From the NCBI GenBank assembly GCA_030697175.1, contig JAUYQR010000020.1:1-64000 (forward strand): a stretch of 64,000 nt of DNA, given 5' to 3'. This document shows positions 1 through 8,327 of this stretch, piece by piece; positions within the stretch are counted from its first letter, which is position 1; each line of letters opens with the position of its first letter. The translations under genes were made by a program, and so were the position numbers. The DNA is from Paracoccaceae bacterium (lineage in GTDB: Bacteria > Pseudomonadota > Alphaproteobacteria > Rhodobacterales > Rhodobacteraceae). The notes below the pieces were generated by a model. That model was not told the origin of the DNA. It searched no databases and saw only the letters and a list, made by a program, of their open reading frames with translations.

Positions 1-184
1 CACCACGGACGTGACCGGGACCGTGCAGCTGCCGGAAGGCACTGAAATGGTGATGCCGGGCGACAACCTGAAGTTCAACGTCGAACTGATCGCCCCGATC
101 GCGATGGAAGAAAAGCTGCGCTTCGCCATCCGCGAAGGCGGCCGCACCGTCGGCGCAGGCGTGGTGTCGAAGATCATCGCCTGA
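1..184 (+). CDS. tuf: Elongation factor Tu, C-terminal fragment
   Basis: The reading frame enters from the left edge in the frame beginning at base 2 and stops with TGA at 182-184, giving the last 60 residues of EF-Tu. The segment contains the domain 3 signature VMPGDNLKF and ends with [15 protein letters not shown] followed by SKIIA, as in bacterial EF-Tu. EF-Tu carries aminoacyl-tRNA to the ribosome as a GTP complex. The GTPase domain lies outside the window. A tuf copy directly upstream of rpsJ is a common bacterial arrangement, so this is the copy of the str/S10 junction. Confidence 0.96.
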   Translation, partial: TTDVTGTVQLPEGTEMVMPGDNLKFNVELIAPIAMEEKLRFAIREGGRTVGAGVVSKIIA

Positions 185-201
185 ACAGCGTATTGCACTG
201 A

Positions 202-232
202 CGAAGGGTGGGCTGTAGAAGCCCGCCCTTCG
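202..232 (+). terminator. Hairpin between tuf and rpsJ
   Basis: A 13-bp stem (202-214 with 220-232, one G-T pair, 5-base loop) stands 18 bases after the tuf stop. No T-tract follows, so it is either a Rho-type or processing signal or an attenuator-like element rather than a full intrinsic terminator. It lies in the rpsJ leader. Confidence 0.5.
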
Positions 233-299
233 AACCAACGAAACAGAACCTCTCGGGTCGGTCCCAAGCCCACGCCGATGTTCTAAAAGGAAAAAAGTG

Positions 300-608
300 A
301 TGCAAGGTCAGACCATCCGCATCCGGCTCAAAGCCTTCGATTACCGCGTGCTGGACGCCAGCACCCAGGAAATCGTGAACACCGCCAAGCGGACCGGCGC
401 GCAAGTGCGCGGCCCGATCCCGCTGCCGAACAAGATCGAGAAATTCACGGTTCTCCGTGGTCCGCACATCGACAAGAAGTCGCGCGACCAGTGGGAAATC
501 CGCACGCACAAGCGTCTTCTCGACATCGTCGATCCGACCCCGCAGACCGTGGACGCGCTGATGAAGCTCGACCTTGCTGCCGGCGTCGACGTCGAAATCA
601 AAGTATAA
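300..608 (+). CDS. rpsJ: 30S ribosomal protein S10
   Basis: The product is 102 residues (family usual length 102-105) and begins [19 protein letters not shown], typical of alphaproteobacterial S10. The segment [16 protein letters not shown] is the conserved S10 core. S10 sits in the 30S head and also works with NusB in transcription antitermination. An in-frame GTG lies directly before the ATG at 297. I chose the ATG at 300 because it matches family N-termini and follows a purine-rich AAAAGGAAAA ribosome-binding stretch. This is the first gene of the S10 cluster. Confidence 0.97.
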   Translation: MQGQTIRIRLKAFDYRVLDASTQEIVNTAKRTGAQVRGPIPLPNKIEKFTVLRGPHIDKKSRDQWEIRTHKRLLDIVDPTPQTVDALMKLDLAAGVDVEIKV

Positions 609-620
609 GGAGCGAAAATC

Positions 621-1337
621 ATGCGCTCTGGCGTTATTGCAAAGAAGCTGGGCATGACCCGGCTGTTCCTCGCGGATGGCAAGCAGGTTCCGGTCACGGT
701 GCTGCAGCTTGACAGCCTTCAGGTTGTCGCCCAACGCACCGCCGACAAGGATGGCTACACCGCCGTCCAGCTTGGTGCCGGCGTGGCGAAAGCCAAGCGG
801 ACCACCGCCGCGCAGCGTGGCCATTTCGCGAAAGCGAACGTGGCTCCGAAGCGCAAGATCGCGGAATTCCGGGTCACCCCGGACTGCCTGATCGACGTGG
901 GCGCTGAAATCACCGCCGACCATTACCTCGCAGGCCAGTTCGTCGACGTGGCGGGCACCTCGATCGGCAAGGGTTTCCAGGGCGCGATGAAGCGGCACAA
1001 CTTCGGCGGCCTGCGGGCATCGCACGGTGTGTCGGTCTCGCACCGTTCGCACGGCTCCACGGGCCAGTGCCAGGACCCCGGCAAGGTGTTCAAGGGCAAG
1101 AAGATGGCCGGTCACATGGGTGCCGTCCGTTCGACCACGCAGAACCTGCAGGTCGTTCGCACCGATGCCGACCGCGGCCTGATCATGATCAAGGGCGCTG
1201 TCCCCGGATCGAAGGGCGGCTGGGTCACCATCAAGGATGCGGTCAAGAAAGCCGCGCCTGCTGGCCTGCCGGTTCCGGCTGCTGTGCGCGCGGCTCAAAC
1301 CGCTGCGCCTGTCGCCGCCGAAGGGGGTGAAGCATGA
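621..1337 (+). CDS. rplC: 50S ribosomal protein L3
   Basis: The 238-residue product begins [17 protein letters not shown]. It carries the L3 signature around the methylated glutamine, [20 protein letters not shown], near residues 145-165. It is longer than the 209-residue E. coli protein because of an Ala/Val/Pro-rich C-terminal tail after about residue 210, as is common in alphaproteobacteria. L3 binds 23S rRNA early in assembly and reaches toward the peptidyl-transferase centre. Its stop overlaps the rplD start by four bases (ATGA at 1334), pointing to translational coupling. Confidence 0.98.
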   Translation: MRSGVIAKKLGMTRLFLADGKQVPVTVLQLDSLQVVAQRTADKDGYTAVQLGAGVAKAKRTTAAQRGHFAKANVAPKRKIAEFRVTPDCLIDVGAEITADHYLAGQFVDVAGTSIGKGFQGAMKRHNFGGLRASHGVSVSHRSHGSTGQCQDPGKVFKGKKMAGHMGAVRSTTQNLQVVRTDADRGLIMIKGAVPGSKGGWVTIKDAVKKAAPAGLPVPAAVRAAQTAAPVAAEGGEA

Positions 1338-1969
1338 AACTCGACGTGATCAAGCTGGACGGCGGCAAGGCCGGTTCCATCGACCTGAATGAGGCACTGT
1401 TCGGGCTCGACCCGCGCGCCGACATTCTGCACCGCGTGGTGCGCTGGCAGCGGGCGAAAGCCCAGGCTGGCACCCACTCGACGCTGACCCGGGCCGAGGT
1501 TTCCTACTCGACCAAGAAGATCTATCGCCAGAAGGGCACCGGCGGCGCACGCCACGGGTCCAAGAAGGCGCCGATCTTCCGGCACGGTGGTGTTGTCAAG
1601 GGCCCGACCCCGCGCAGCCACGCCCACGACCTGCCGAAGAAGTTCCGCGCCCTCGGGCTGCGGCACGCGCTGTCGGCCAAGGCCAAGGCGGGTGAGCTGG
1701 TGATCCTTGACGCGGCGACCCTCGCCGAGGCCAAGACCGGTTCGCTGGCAAAGATGAAGTCGGAGCTTGGCTGGAAGCGCGTCCTCATCATCGACGGCGC
1801 GTCGGTTGACGGCAACTTCGCCCTCGCTGCCCGCAACATCGAAGGCATCGACGTGCTGCCGACGATGGGCGCCAACGTCTATGACATCCTGAAGCGTGAT
1901 ACGCTGGTCATCACCAAGGCCGGTATCGAAGCCCTGGAGGCCCGTCTGGGTAAAGGTGGCGTGAAATGA
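1334..1969 (+). CDS. rplD: 50S ribosomal protein L4
   Basis: The product is 211 residues, [18 protein letters not shown] at the start, with the conserved loop [20 protein letters not shown] (about residues 59-78) that lines the peptide exit tunnel. In E. coli, L4 also autoregulates the S10 operon; whether that happens here cannot be read from the sequence. The gene overlaps rplC upstream and rplW downstream by four bases each, so L3, L4 and L23 are read as a coupled block. Confidence 0.98.
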   Translation: MKLDVIKLDGGKAGSIDLNEALFGLDPRADILHRVVRWQRAKAQAGTHSTLTRAEVSYSTKKIYRQKGTGGARHGSKKAPIFRHGGVVKGPTPRSHAHDLPKKFRALGLRHALSAKAKAGELVILDAATLAEAKTGSLAKMKSELGWKRVLIIDGASVDGNFALAARNIEGIDVLPTMGANVYDILKRDTLVITKAGIEALEARLGKGGVK

Positions 1970-2286
1970 GCAAAGCACCCAAAAGCGCCGTGGCTGTGAA
2001 GCCCGAGCATTACGACGTGATCCGCAAACCGATCATCACCGAAAAGGCCACCATGGCCTCCGAGGCTGGTGGCGTGGTGTTCCAGGTCGCGATGCATGCA
2101 ACCAAGCCGCAGATCAAGGAAGCCGTCGAGGCGATCTTTGGTGTGAAGGTGAAGGCGGTGAACACCACCATCACCAAGGGCAAGGCCAAGCGGTTCCGCG
2201 GTCGCGCCGGCGAGCGTTCGGACAAGAAGAAGGCCTATGTGATGCTCGAAGAGGGCAACACGATCGACGTCTCGACTGGTCTTTGA
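1966..2286 (+). CDS. rplW: 50S ribosomal protein L23
   Basis: The product is 106 residues with the L23 core [18 protein letters not shown] (residues 18-35) and the C-terminal basic segment [21 protein letters not shown]23 lies at the tunnel exit and docks trigger factor and SRP. The ATG overlaps the rplD stop. Unlike the tight junctions before it, 160 bases with two strong hairpins separate its stop from rplB. Confidence 0.97.
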   Translation: MSKAPKSAVAVKPEHYDVIRKPIITEKATMASEAGGVVFQVAMHATKPQIKEAVEAIFGVKVKAVNTTITKGKAKRFRGRAGERSDKKKAYVMLEEGNTIDVSTGL

Positions 2287-2319
2287 TCGGGGCCTCTGCT
2301 AGAAGCCCGCGAATCCTGC

Positions 2320-2375
2320 GGCCCCGGTGATCCGGGGCCGTGGCTTTTACGAAGCGCAGGCCCGTTCTGGCCTGC
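2320..2375 (+). terminator. Two hairpins between rplW and rplB
   Basis: The first is a perfect 8-bp stem (2320-2327 with 2332-2339, TGAT loop) followed by GTGGCTTTT, which resembles an intrinsic terminator. The second is a perfect 7-bp stem (2356-2362 with 2369-2375, 6-base loop). They occupy the middle of a 160-base gap inside the S10 cluster. An internal attenuator or mRNA-processing site is likelier than full termination, because I see no clear promoter between them and rplB. Confidence 0.5.
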
Positions 2376-2446
2376 AAAACTGGGGAGCTTCGGCGCCCTT
2401 CACCCTGGGTTCTTCGGAGCCCTGAAGCAAACGGAAGACAGAAAAC

Positions 2447-3283
2447 ATGGCACTAAAGTCGTATAAGCCGACGACGCCTGGCCAGCGAGGGCTGGTACTG
2501 ATCGACCGTTCGGAGCTGTGGAAAGGCCGTCCGGTCAAAGCCCTTACCGAGGGTTTGATCAAGACTGGTGGCCGGAACAACACCGGACGTATCACGATGT
2601 GGCACAAGGGTGGGGGCGCCAAGCGTCTTTACCGTGTCGTCGATTTCAAGCGTCGCAAGTATGACATTCCGGCGGTCGTCGAGCGGATCGAATACGATCC
2701 GAACCGCACCGCCTTCATCGCGCTGGTCAAGTATCAGGACGGTGAGCTGGCCTATATCCTGGCACCGCAGCGGCTGGCCGTTGGCGACAGCGTGATCGCT
2801 GGCGCCAAGACCGACGTGAAGCCGGGCAACGCCATGCCGTTCTCGGGCATGCCGATCGGTGCCATCGTGCACAACGTCGAACTGAAGCCCGGCAAGGGCG
2901 GCCAACTGGCCCGTGCTGCCGGGACCTACGCGCAATTCGTCGGTCGCGACGGTTCTTACGCTCAGATCCGCCTGTCTTCGGGCGAACTGCGCATGGTCCG
3001 TCAGGAATGCATGGCCACCATCGGTGCCGTGTCGAACCCCGACAACTCCAACCAGAACTTCGGCAAGGCCGGTCGTATGCGCCACAAGGGCGTGCGTCCG
3101 ACGGTCCGTGGTGTTGCGATGAACCCGATCGACCACCCGCATGGTGGTGGTGAAGGCCGGACCTCTGGTGGCCGTCACCCGGTTACGCCGTGGGGCAAGG
3201 GCACCAAGGGCAACAAGACCCGCAAGCCGAAGTCGTCGGACAGCATGATTGTCCGCTCGCGTCACGCGAAGAAAGGGCGCTAA
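2447..3283 (+). CDS. rplB: 50S ribosomal protein L2
   Basis: The 278-residue product matches L2 throughout. It contains the nearly invariant block [20 protein letters not shown] near residues 226-245, with the histidine close to the peptidyl-transferase centre. L2 is needed for subunit association and catalysis. The start [17 protein letters not shown] matches the family and follows a GGAAGAC-type ribosome-binding site. The rpsS start is three bases after the stop. Confidence 0.98.
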   Translation: MALKSYKPTTPGQRGLVLIDRSELWKGRPVKALTEGLIKTGGRNNTGRITMWHKGGGAKRLYRVVDFKRRKYDIPAVVERIEYDPNRTAFIALVKYQDGELAYILAPQRLAVGDSVIAGAKTDVKPGNAMPFSGMPIGAIVHNVELKPGKGGQLARAAGTYAQFVGRDGSYAQIRLSSGELRMVRQECMATIGAVSNPDNSNQNFGKAGRMRHKGVRPTVRGVAMNPIDHPHGGGEGRTSGGRHPVTPWGKGTKGNKTRKPKSSDSMIVRSRHAKKGR

Positions 3284-3286
3284 TCC

Positions 3287-3565
3287 ATGGCACGTTCAAT
3301 CTGGAAGGGCCCCTTCGTCGACGGTTACGTCCTGAAGAAGGCCGAAAAGGCAAAGGCCGGTGGCAAAGCCGAAGTGATCAAGATCTGGTCGCGCCGGTCC
3401 ACCATCCTGCCGCAGTTCGTTGGTCTGACCTTTGCGGTCTACAACGGCAAGAAGCACATCCCGGTCAACGTGACCGAGGACATGATCGGCCAGAAGTTCG
3501 GTGAATATTCGCCGACGCGGACCTATTACGGTCACGCCGCCGACAAGAAAGCGAAGAGGAAATAA
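3287..3565 (+). CDS. rpsS: 30S ribosomal protein S19
   Basis: The 92-residue product begins [20 protein letters not shown] and ends in the basic tail AADKKAKRK. The core [17 protein letters not shown] (residues 36-52) is diagnostic. S19 pairs with S13 in the 30S head and contacts the A-site region. It is placed three bases after rplB and three bases before rplV in the conserved rplB-rpsS-rplV order. Confidence 0.98.
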   Translation: MARSIWKGPFVDGYVLKKAEKAKAGGKAEVIKIWSRRSTILPQFVGLTFAVYNGKKHIPVNVTEDMIGQKFGEYSPTRTYYGHAADKKAKRK

Positions 3566-3568
3566 GCC

Positions 3569-3949
3569 ATGGGATCGGAAAAGAACCCCCGTCGCGTGGC
3601 GGACAACGAAGCAATGGCAATCGCCCGCATGCTTCGCACCTCGCCGCAGAAACTGAACCTCGTCGCCGGTCTGATCCGGGGCAAGAAGGTGGACAAGGCT
3701 CTGGCCGACCTCACCTTCTCCAAGCGCCGCATCGCGGGTGACGTGAAGAAGTGCCTGCAGTCGGCCATCGCCAACGCGGAAAACAACCACAACCTCGACG
3801 TCGACAGCCTGATCGTCGCCGAGGCCTGGGTCGGCAAGAACCTGGTGATGAAGCGGGGCCGTCCGCGGGCTCGTGGCCGGTTCGGCAAGATCATGAAGCC
3901 GTTCTCTGAGATCACCATCAAGGTCCGTCAAGCCGGGGAGACTGCATAA
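3569..3949 (+). CDS. rplV: 50S ribosomal protein L22
   Basis: The 126-residue product carries [20 protein letters not shown] and the hairpin tip region [17 protein letters not shown]. The hairpin loop enters the exit tunnel and is a known site of macrolide effects. The stop TAA overlaps the rpsC ATG by one base (TAATG at 3947-3951), so the two are probably coupled. Confidence 0.98.
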   Translation: MGSEKNPRRVADNEAMAIARMLRTSPQKLNLVAGLIRGKKVDKALADLTFSKRRIAGDVKKCLQSAIANAENNHNLDVDSLIVAEAWVGKNLVMKRGRPRARGRFGKIMKPFSEITIKVRQAGETA

Positions 3950-4665
3950 TGGGTCAGAAGGTCAATCCGATCGGTATGCGCCTGCAGGTCAACCGCACCT
4001 GGGACAGCCGCTGGTTCGCCGAATCGAAAGACTACGGCAATCTTCTTCTGGAAGACCTCCGCATGCGCGAGTTCATCCACAAGGAGCTGAAGCAGGCCGG
4101 CATCAGCCGCGTCATCATCGAACGTCCGCACAAGAAGTGCCGTGTGACCATTCACACCGCACGCCCGGGCGTGATCATCGGCAAGAAGGGCGCGGATATC
4201 GAGACGCTTCGCAAGAAGCTGACCGTGTTCACCAAGTCGGAACTGCACCTCAACATCGTTGAAGTGCGCAAGCCGGAGCTTGACGCGCAACTGGTTGCTG
4301 AATCGATCGCCCAGCAGATGGAACGCCGCGTCTCCTTCCGCCGCGCCATGAAGCGTGGCGTGCAGAACGCGATGCGCATCGGTGCGCTCGGTATCCGCGT
4401 GAACGTCGCCGGCCGTCTTGGCGGCGCCGAAATCGCCCGGACCGAATGGTACCGCGAAGGCCGCGTGCCGTTGCACACCCTGCGCGCCGACATCGACTAT
4501 GCCCTGTCCGAAGCCACGACCCCTTACGGGATCATCGGGGTGAAGGTCTGGATCTTCAAAGGCGAGATCCTCGAGCATGATCCGCAAGCGCATGACCGCC
4601 GCCTCGCCGAAGCGCAGGAAGGTGCTGCCCCGCGCGCACCCCGGCGCGACCGCGAACGCGCGTAA
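3949..4665 (+). CDS. rpsC: 30S ribosomal protein S3
   Basis: The 238-residue product begins [18 protein letters not shown]. It has a KH-type RNA-binding domain with the GxxG loop in [17 protein letters not shown] (about residues 65-81) and an S3 C-terminal domain ([20 protein letters not shown]). S3 forms part of the mRNA entry channel. A basic Arg-rich tail closes the protein. It is followed after 12 bases by rplP. Confidence 0.98.
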   Translation: MGQKVNPIGMRLQVNRTWDSRWFAESKDYGNLLLEDLRMREFIHKELKQAGISRVIIERPHKKCRVTIHTARPGVIIGKKGADIETLRKKLTVFTKSELHLNIVEVRKPELDAQLVAESIAQQMERRVSFRRAMKRGVQNAMRIGALGIRVNVAGRLGGAEIARTEWYREGRVPLHTLRADIDYALSEATTPYGIIGVKVWIFKGEILEHDPQAHDRRLAEAQEGAAPRAPRRDRERA

Positions 4666-4677
4666 GGAGTAAATTAG

Positions 4678-5091
4678 ATGCTGCAACCAAAGCGCACCAA
4701 ATTCCGCAAGATGCACAAGGGCCGGATTCACGGCGAAGCAAAAGGCGGGTTCCTGCTGAACTTCGGCTCCTTCGCCCTGAAAGCGACCGAGCCGGAGCGG
4801 GTCACCGCGCGGCAGATCGAAGCGGCCCGCCGCGCGATCACCCGTCACATGAAGCGTCAGGGCCGGGTCTGGATCCGGATTTTCCCGGACGTTCCGGTGT
4901 CGGCCAAGCCCGTCGAAGTTCGTATGGGTAAGGGCAAGGGCTCCACTGACTACTGGGCAGCCAAGGTGAAACCCGGCCGAATCATGTTCGAGATCGACGG
5001 CGTGTCCGAAGTCATCGCCCGTGAGGCCCTGCGCCTTGGCGCGATGAAACTTCCGGTCACCACCCGCGTCGTCGCGAAGGAAGACTGGTAA
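4678..5091 (+). CDS. rplP: 50S ribosomal protein L16
   Basis: The 137-residue product begins [20 protein letters not shown] and contains [20 protein letters not shown], the conserved segment close to the A-site tRNA elbow. L16 is a late-assembly 50S protein. In most bacteria rpmC follows directly. Here the next 2 kb hold a terminator and four unrelated genes before rpmC resumes at 7138. Confidence 0.98.
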   Translation: MLQPKRTKFRKMHKGRIHGEAKGGFLLNFGSFALKATEPERVTARQIEAARRAITRHMKRQGRVWIRIFPDVPVSAKPVEVRMGKGKGSTDYWAAKVKPGRIMFEIDGVSEVIAREALRLGAMKLPVTTRVVAKEDW

Positions 5092-5124
5092 GGTCCGGGG
5101 GCAACCCCTGGCCATCCGATATCG

Positions 5125-5153
5125 GCCCCCGCTGGAAACGGCGGGGGCTTTTT
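5125..5153 (+). terminator. Intrinsic terminator after rplP
   Basis: A perfect 8-bp GC stem (5125-5132 with 5141-5148, 8-base loop) is followed directly by five T residues. It is a textbook Rho-independent terminator 33 bases after the rplP stop and would end the S10 transcript here. Confidence 0.9.
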
Positions 5154-5233
5154 CCATAGACCGGCCACCCCGCGCCTCCCCTCCCCCTCGTGGCGAGGGG
5201 ATGGGGGAGGGGGGCACCCGCAAGGACAAGCCC

Positions 5234-5857
5234 ATGCCCGACATTTCCTCGCTTTTCGTCACCCGCCTCTACCGCGCCCAGTTGAACGAACTGGCGAAAA
5301 AGCCGGTCAACTACGACGAGCTGCATTCCTCCTGCCTCGCCATCGCCGAAGATGACGAGGCCGGGCAGAAATGGTGCGAAAAGAACGGCTACCCCGGCTA
5401 CACCTCCTATTCCTCGCTGAACGATCTGCCCTGGCGCTTCCCGATCTTCGGCGCGCTGGAAAAGGCGCTCGACAAGCACGTTTCTGCCTTCTGCAAGGAC
5501 CTCGGCTTCGATCTTGGTGACAAGAAGCTGAAATGCGACTCGCTCTGGATCAACATCCTCGGGACCGGCGGCATGCACGCCAGCCACATCCACCCGCATT
5601 CGGTGATCTCCGGCACCACCTATGTCGCAATGCCGGAAGGCACGTCCGCCCTCAAACTCGAAGACCCCCGCCTGCCGATGATGATGACCGCCCCCCTGCG
5701 ATCAAAGAAAGCCGCGCGGGAGCTGCAAAGCTTCGTCTACATCACCCCTGCGGTCGGCGACGTCCTGCTGTGGGAAAGCTGGCTAAGGCATGAAGTGCCG
5801 ATGAACATGGCAGAGGAAGAACGGATCTCGGTCAGCTTCAACTACGGGTGGGGGTGA
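5234..5857 (+). CDS. Putative 2OG-Fe(II) oxygenase (TIGR02466-like)
   Basis: The 207-residue product resembles the TIGR02466/2OG-FeII_Oxy_5 family. The presumed metal site is the histidine cluster HASHIHPHS (residues 115-123) and the distal histidine in WLRHEVP (residue 186), and the oxoglutarate-binding arginine would be R197 in RISVSFNY. Members are expected to oxidise a substrate using Fe(II) and 2-oxoglutarate, but the substrate here is unknown. I took the ATG at 5234, which follows GCAAGGACAAG, rather than an upstream in-frame start. It sits between rplP and rpmC, an insertion in the ribosomal cluster, and shares the high GC of the region. Confidence 0.75.
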   Translation: MPDISSLFVTRLYRAQLNELAKKPVNYDELHSSCLAIAEDDEAGQKWCEKNGYPGYTSYSSLNDLPWRFPIFGALEKALDKHVSAFCKDLGFDLGDKKLKCDSLWINILGTGGMHASHIHPHSVISGTTYVAMPEGTSALKLEDPRLPMMMTAPLRSKKAARELQSFVYITPAVGDVLLWESWLRHEVPMNMAEEERISVSFNYGWG

Positions 5858-5863
5858 ATCGGG

Positions 5864-5892
5864 TTGAAATGGTATATTTTCTATACTATATT
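5864..5892 (+). promoter_or_regulatory. brnTA promoter with operator-like inverted repeat
   Basis: TTGAAA (5864-5869) and TATATT (5887-5892) are separated by exactly 17 bases. The spacer holds the inverted repeat GTATA-ttttc-TATAC (5872-5886), a good candidate operator for autorepression by BrnA. The predicted start of transcription falls at or within a base or two of the brnT ATG at 5898, so the message would be leaderless or nearly so. Confidence 0.65.
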
Positions 5893-5897
5893 GCCCC

Positions 5898-6161
5898 ATG
5901 GAGTTCGAGTTCGACCCGGCCAAGAGCGCCGCCAACAAGTCCAAGCACGGCATCGACTTCGTCGAGGCTCAGGCACTTTGGCAGGATGACGGGCTGGCCG
6001 ATGCTCCGGTAGTATCGGATGGCGAGCCGCGCTTCCTTGTGATCGGTCGGATCGACGGCAAGCACTGGACCGCGGTCTGCACTCTTCGCGGTGGGGTGGT
6101 GCGGATCATCTCGGTCCGGAGGGCGCGAAAAACGGAGGTGATGTTCTATGACGGCGCGTGA
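5898..6161 (+). CDS. brnT: BrnT family toxin
   Basis: The 87-residue product has the BrnT pattern: FEFDPAKSAANKSKHGIDF at the N-terminus (DPxKxxxNxxKHGI), a central IGRIDGKHWTAVCT strand pair, and RIISVRRARKTE near the C-terminus. BrnT is a RelE-fold ribonuclease toxin that blocks translation, and BrnA binds and neutralises it. No ribosome-binding site precedes the ATG, and the -10 box ends only five bases upstream. brnA begins inside its last 14 bases. Putative catalytic residues are the basic and aromatic positions of the RelE fold; I cannot assign them individually from the sequence. Confidence 0.88.
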   Translation: MEFEFDPAKSAANKSKHGIDFVEAQALWQDDGLADAPVVSDGEPRFLVIGRIDGKHWTAVCTLRGGVVRIISVRRARKTEVMFYDGA

Positions 6162-6381
6162 AACGATTACGACGGAACAGTTCGACGAAATGTTCGACAA
6201 TGGCGAAGATGTCAGCGCCCATGTCGACTGGTCCAAGGCCCGCCGCCCCAATCAGGAACCGCGGCGGGTGAACGTGGACTTCCCGGTCTGGATGGTCCGC
6301 GACCTCGACAAGGAAGCCGGGCGCCTGGGCGTCACGCGGCAGTCGCTGATCAAGATGTGGATTGCGGAGAAGTTGGGGTAG
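6148..6381 (+). CDS. brnA: BrnA family antitoxin
   Basis: The 77-residue product ends in a ribbon-helix-helix-like DNA-binding segment: RRVNVDFPVWMVRDLDKEAG, then LGVTRQSLIKMWIAEKL. Its N-terminal part with DVSAHVDWSKARRPN is typical of BrnA and is expected to wrap BrnT. It overlaps brnT by 14 bases and has a GGAGG ribosome-binding site inside brnT, so toxin and antitoxin are coupled with the toxin first. BrnA-type proteins repress their own operon, which fits the inverted repeat in the promoter. Confidence 0.88.
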   Translation: MTARETITTEQFDEMFDNGEDVSAHVDWSKARRPNQEPRRVNVDFPVWMVRDLDKEAGRLGVTRQSLIKMWIAEKLG

Positions 6382-6384
6382 GGA

Positions 6385-6990
6385 ATGAACGATGATCCGA
6401 CGGTCAAGGATGTCCTGAACGCTGCCGCTGACCTACCCAAGAAAGTAGGGAAGTCTGTTCTTGAGGCGAAGATTCCCGTTGGAGCTGTGAAGCGCGGTTT
6501 TCAGTTTGTGATGTCGCACTGGCTGTCGGGAGTCCTTTCGGTAGCCGTGCTGGTATGGGTTTCGTCCCACTACCTCTCTGAAATGAAGAGTTCGCGATAC
6601 ACTTGTTACGGTCCAAGGGCAGACTTCACTCTTCCGAACCAACCACCTGATGGGATTGTCATCAACGCAGCGATTGCGATTTCGCCAATCTCACAAGCGA
6701 TTGGTTGGTGGAAACTGGCTGATGGGGATGGGACCTATGATCCGGATTTCGATTTTCAAAAGTTTGTAGACGAGAAGGGATTTGATATCTCCTATTTGCC
6801 TTTGGTGGCCGGGGCCGACAACTTCGATCACGCGGTGGAACTCGTTGAGTATCAGAGGCGTCAGACCATATCCGCGTGCATCGCGGACAAGAGTTGGCTT
6901 ACCGCACTCGTCGTGTTCGCACATGCGCTCGTCGCCTATGTCATCTCCGTGAACCTAGGTCGGCTAAAACGGGCAATGTATGGGGGCTAA
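6385..6990 (+). CDS. Hypothetical membrane protein
   Basis: The 201-residue product has two clear hydrophobic segments: one near residues 46-62 (LSGVLSVAVLVWVSSHY) and one near the C-terminus (LVVFAHALVAYVISVNL). A soluble loop of about 110 residues lies between them. I do not recognise a family. It begins four bases after the brnA stop, so it may be co-transcribed with the toxin-antitoxin pair. Its codon use is visibly less GC-rich than the flanking ribosomal genes, which suggests acquired DNA. Confidence 0.6.
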   Translation: MNDDPTVKDVLNAAADLPKKVGKSVLEAKIPVGAVKRGFQFVMSHWLSGVLSVAVLVWVSSHYLSEMKSSRYTCYGPRADFTLPNQPPDGIVINAAIAISPISQAIGWWKLADGDGTYDPDFDFQKFVDEKGFDISYLPLVAGADNFDHAVELVEYQRRQTISACIADKSWLTALVVFAHALVAYVISVNLGRLKRAMYGG

Positions 6991-6998
6991 CTTCCCCC

Positions 6999-7027
6999 TT
7001 GCCTCGCACCCCCATCCCCCCTATACG
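6999..7027 (+). promoter_or_regulatory. Candidate promoter of the rpmC block
   Basis: TTGCCT (6999-7004) and TATACG (7022-7027) are 17 bases apart, 110 bases upstream of rpmC. A new promoter is expected here because a strong terminator and unrelated genes separate rpmC from rplP. The assignment rests on sequence alone. Confidence 0.45.
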
Positions 7028-7137
7028 GCCCCATCCAGCGATTCCGGGGCTCCCGGATTCGTTGGTTTGTCATTGATCCGCCAGGTCAACGGTAACCTCA
7101 CAAGGGGCCGTCTGGTGATTGTAGCAAAGGAAACGGC

Positions 7138-7338
7138 ATGAAAGCCGACGAACTGCGTACGAAAACGCCGGACCAGCTGCGCGACAGCCTGGTTCAGCTC
7201 AAGAAGGAAGCGTTCAACCTGCGCTTCCAGGCCGCGACCAACCAGCTGGAAAACACCGCGCGCATGCGCAACGTCAAGCGTGACGTTGCCCGCATCAAGA
7301 CGGTGCTTGTCCAAAAAGCTGCCGAAGCCGCGAAATAA
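7138..7338 (+). CDS. rpmC: 50S ribosomal protein L29
   Basis: The 66-residue product is a two-helix L29: [20 protein letters not shown], then [20 protein letters not shown]29 binds next to L23 at the tunnel exit. AAAGGAAACGGC precedes the ATG. The gene normally follows rplP directly; here it opens a separate block after a 2-kb insertion. Confidence 0.96.
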   Translation: MKADELRTKTPDQLRDSLVQLKKEAFNLRFQAATNQLENTARMRNVKRDVARIKTVLVQKAAEAAK

Positions 7339-7350
7339 GAGGAGCACACC

Positions 7351-7590
7351 ATGCCGAAACGTATTCTCCAGGGTGTCGTGACCTCCGACAAGAACGAGCA
7401 GACGATCACCGTTCTGGTCGAGCGCCGCTTCAAGCACCCGCTGCTGCAAAAGACCGTCCGCAAGTCCAAGAAGTATCGGGCTCACGACGCGCTGAACACC
7501 TACAAGACCGGCGACACCGTCCGCATCGAGGAATGTGCTCCGATCTCGAAAACCAAGCGTTGGACGGTGGTTGTCGACGCCACGGCGTAA
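7351..7590 (+). CDS. rpsQ: 30S ribosomal protein S17
   Basis: The 79-residue product begins [18 protein letters not shown] and contains [20 protein letters not shown], the OB-fold core of S17, which binds 16S rRNA early in assembly. It follows rpmC by 12 bases. A 63-base gap separates it from rplN. Confidence 0.97.
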   Translation: MPKRILQGVVTSDKNEQTITVLVERRFKHPLLQKTVRKSKKYRAHDALNTYKTGDTVRIEECAPISKTKRWTVVVDATA

Positions 7591-7653
7591 GCACCCTTCG
7601 TCTGACTTCATCGAAACCCTGGGGAATGGTCCCCAAAGGTCGGGAGAAACCAA

Positions 7654-8022
7654 ATGATCCAGATGCAGACCAATCTGGATGTTGCTGACAACTCAGGCGC
7701 TCGCCGGGTTCAGTGCATCAAGGTTCTGGGTGGCTCGCATCGCCGCTATGCTTCTGTGGGCGACATCATCGTGGTGTCGGTCAAGGAAGCGATTCCGAAA
7801 GGCCGTGTCAAAAAGGGCGACGTCCGCAAGGCCGTTGTCGTCCGCACCGCCAAGGAAGTTCGCCGTGAAGACGGCACCACGATCCGCTTTGACCGCAACG
7901 CTGCCGTCATCCTGAACAACCAGGGTGAACCGGTCGGCACGCGCATCTTCGGGCCGGTGGTGCGTGAACTTCGTGCGAAGAACTTCATGAAAATCATCTC
8001 GCTGGCTCCGGAGGTGCTCTGA
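7654..8022 (+). CDS. rplN: 50S ribosomal protein L14
   Basis: The 122-residue product begins [20 protein letters not shown] and ends [11 protein letters not shown], both typical of L14. It forms part of the inter-subunit bridge and the site where silencing factor RsfS binds. Its last base overlaps the first base of the rplX ATG (TGATG). Confidence 0.98.
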   Translation: MIQMQTNLDVADNSGARRVQCIKVLGGSHRRYASVGDIIVVSVKEAIPKGRVKKGDVRKAVVVRTAKEVRREDGTTIRFDRNAAVILNNQGEPVGTRIFGPVVRELRAKNFMKIISLAPEVL

Positions 8023-8327
8023 TGGCCGCCAAGCTCAAGAAGGGTGACACCGTGATGGTGCTCACCGGCCGTGACAAGGGCAAGACCGGCGAGATTTCCG
8101 CCGTCAGCCCGAAGGACAACAAGGCCGTCGTCGATGGCGTCAATGTTGCCATCCGTCACACCAAGCAATCGGCGGCGTCGCAGGGCGGCCGCATCGCCAA
8201 GGCGATGCCGATCGACCTGTCGAACCTTGCCATCGTTGACAAAAGTGGCAAACCCACCCGCGTCGGCTTCCGCATGGAAGGCGACAAGAAGGTGCGCTTC
8301 GCCAAATCGACCGGGGAGGCGATCTGA
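8022..8327 (+). CDS. rplX: 50S ribosomal protein L24
   Basis: The 101-residue product has the KOW motif [20 protein letters not shown] (residues 7-26), which binds 23S rRNA. L24 is one of two assembly-initiator proteins of the 50S subunit. The start and stop codons each overlap the neighbouring genes by one base, so rplN, rplX and rplE are tightly coupled. Confidence 0.97.
   Translation: MAAKLKKGDTVMVLTGRDKGKTGEISAVSPKDNKAVVDGVNVAIRHTKQSAASQGGRIAKAMPIDLSNLAIVDKSGKPTRVGFRMEGDKKVRFAKSTGEAI

Noticed and set aside
3928-5262. A 444-codon minus-strand frame opposite rpsC and rplP
   Set aside because: Shadow of ribosomal genes; no recognisable domain.
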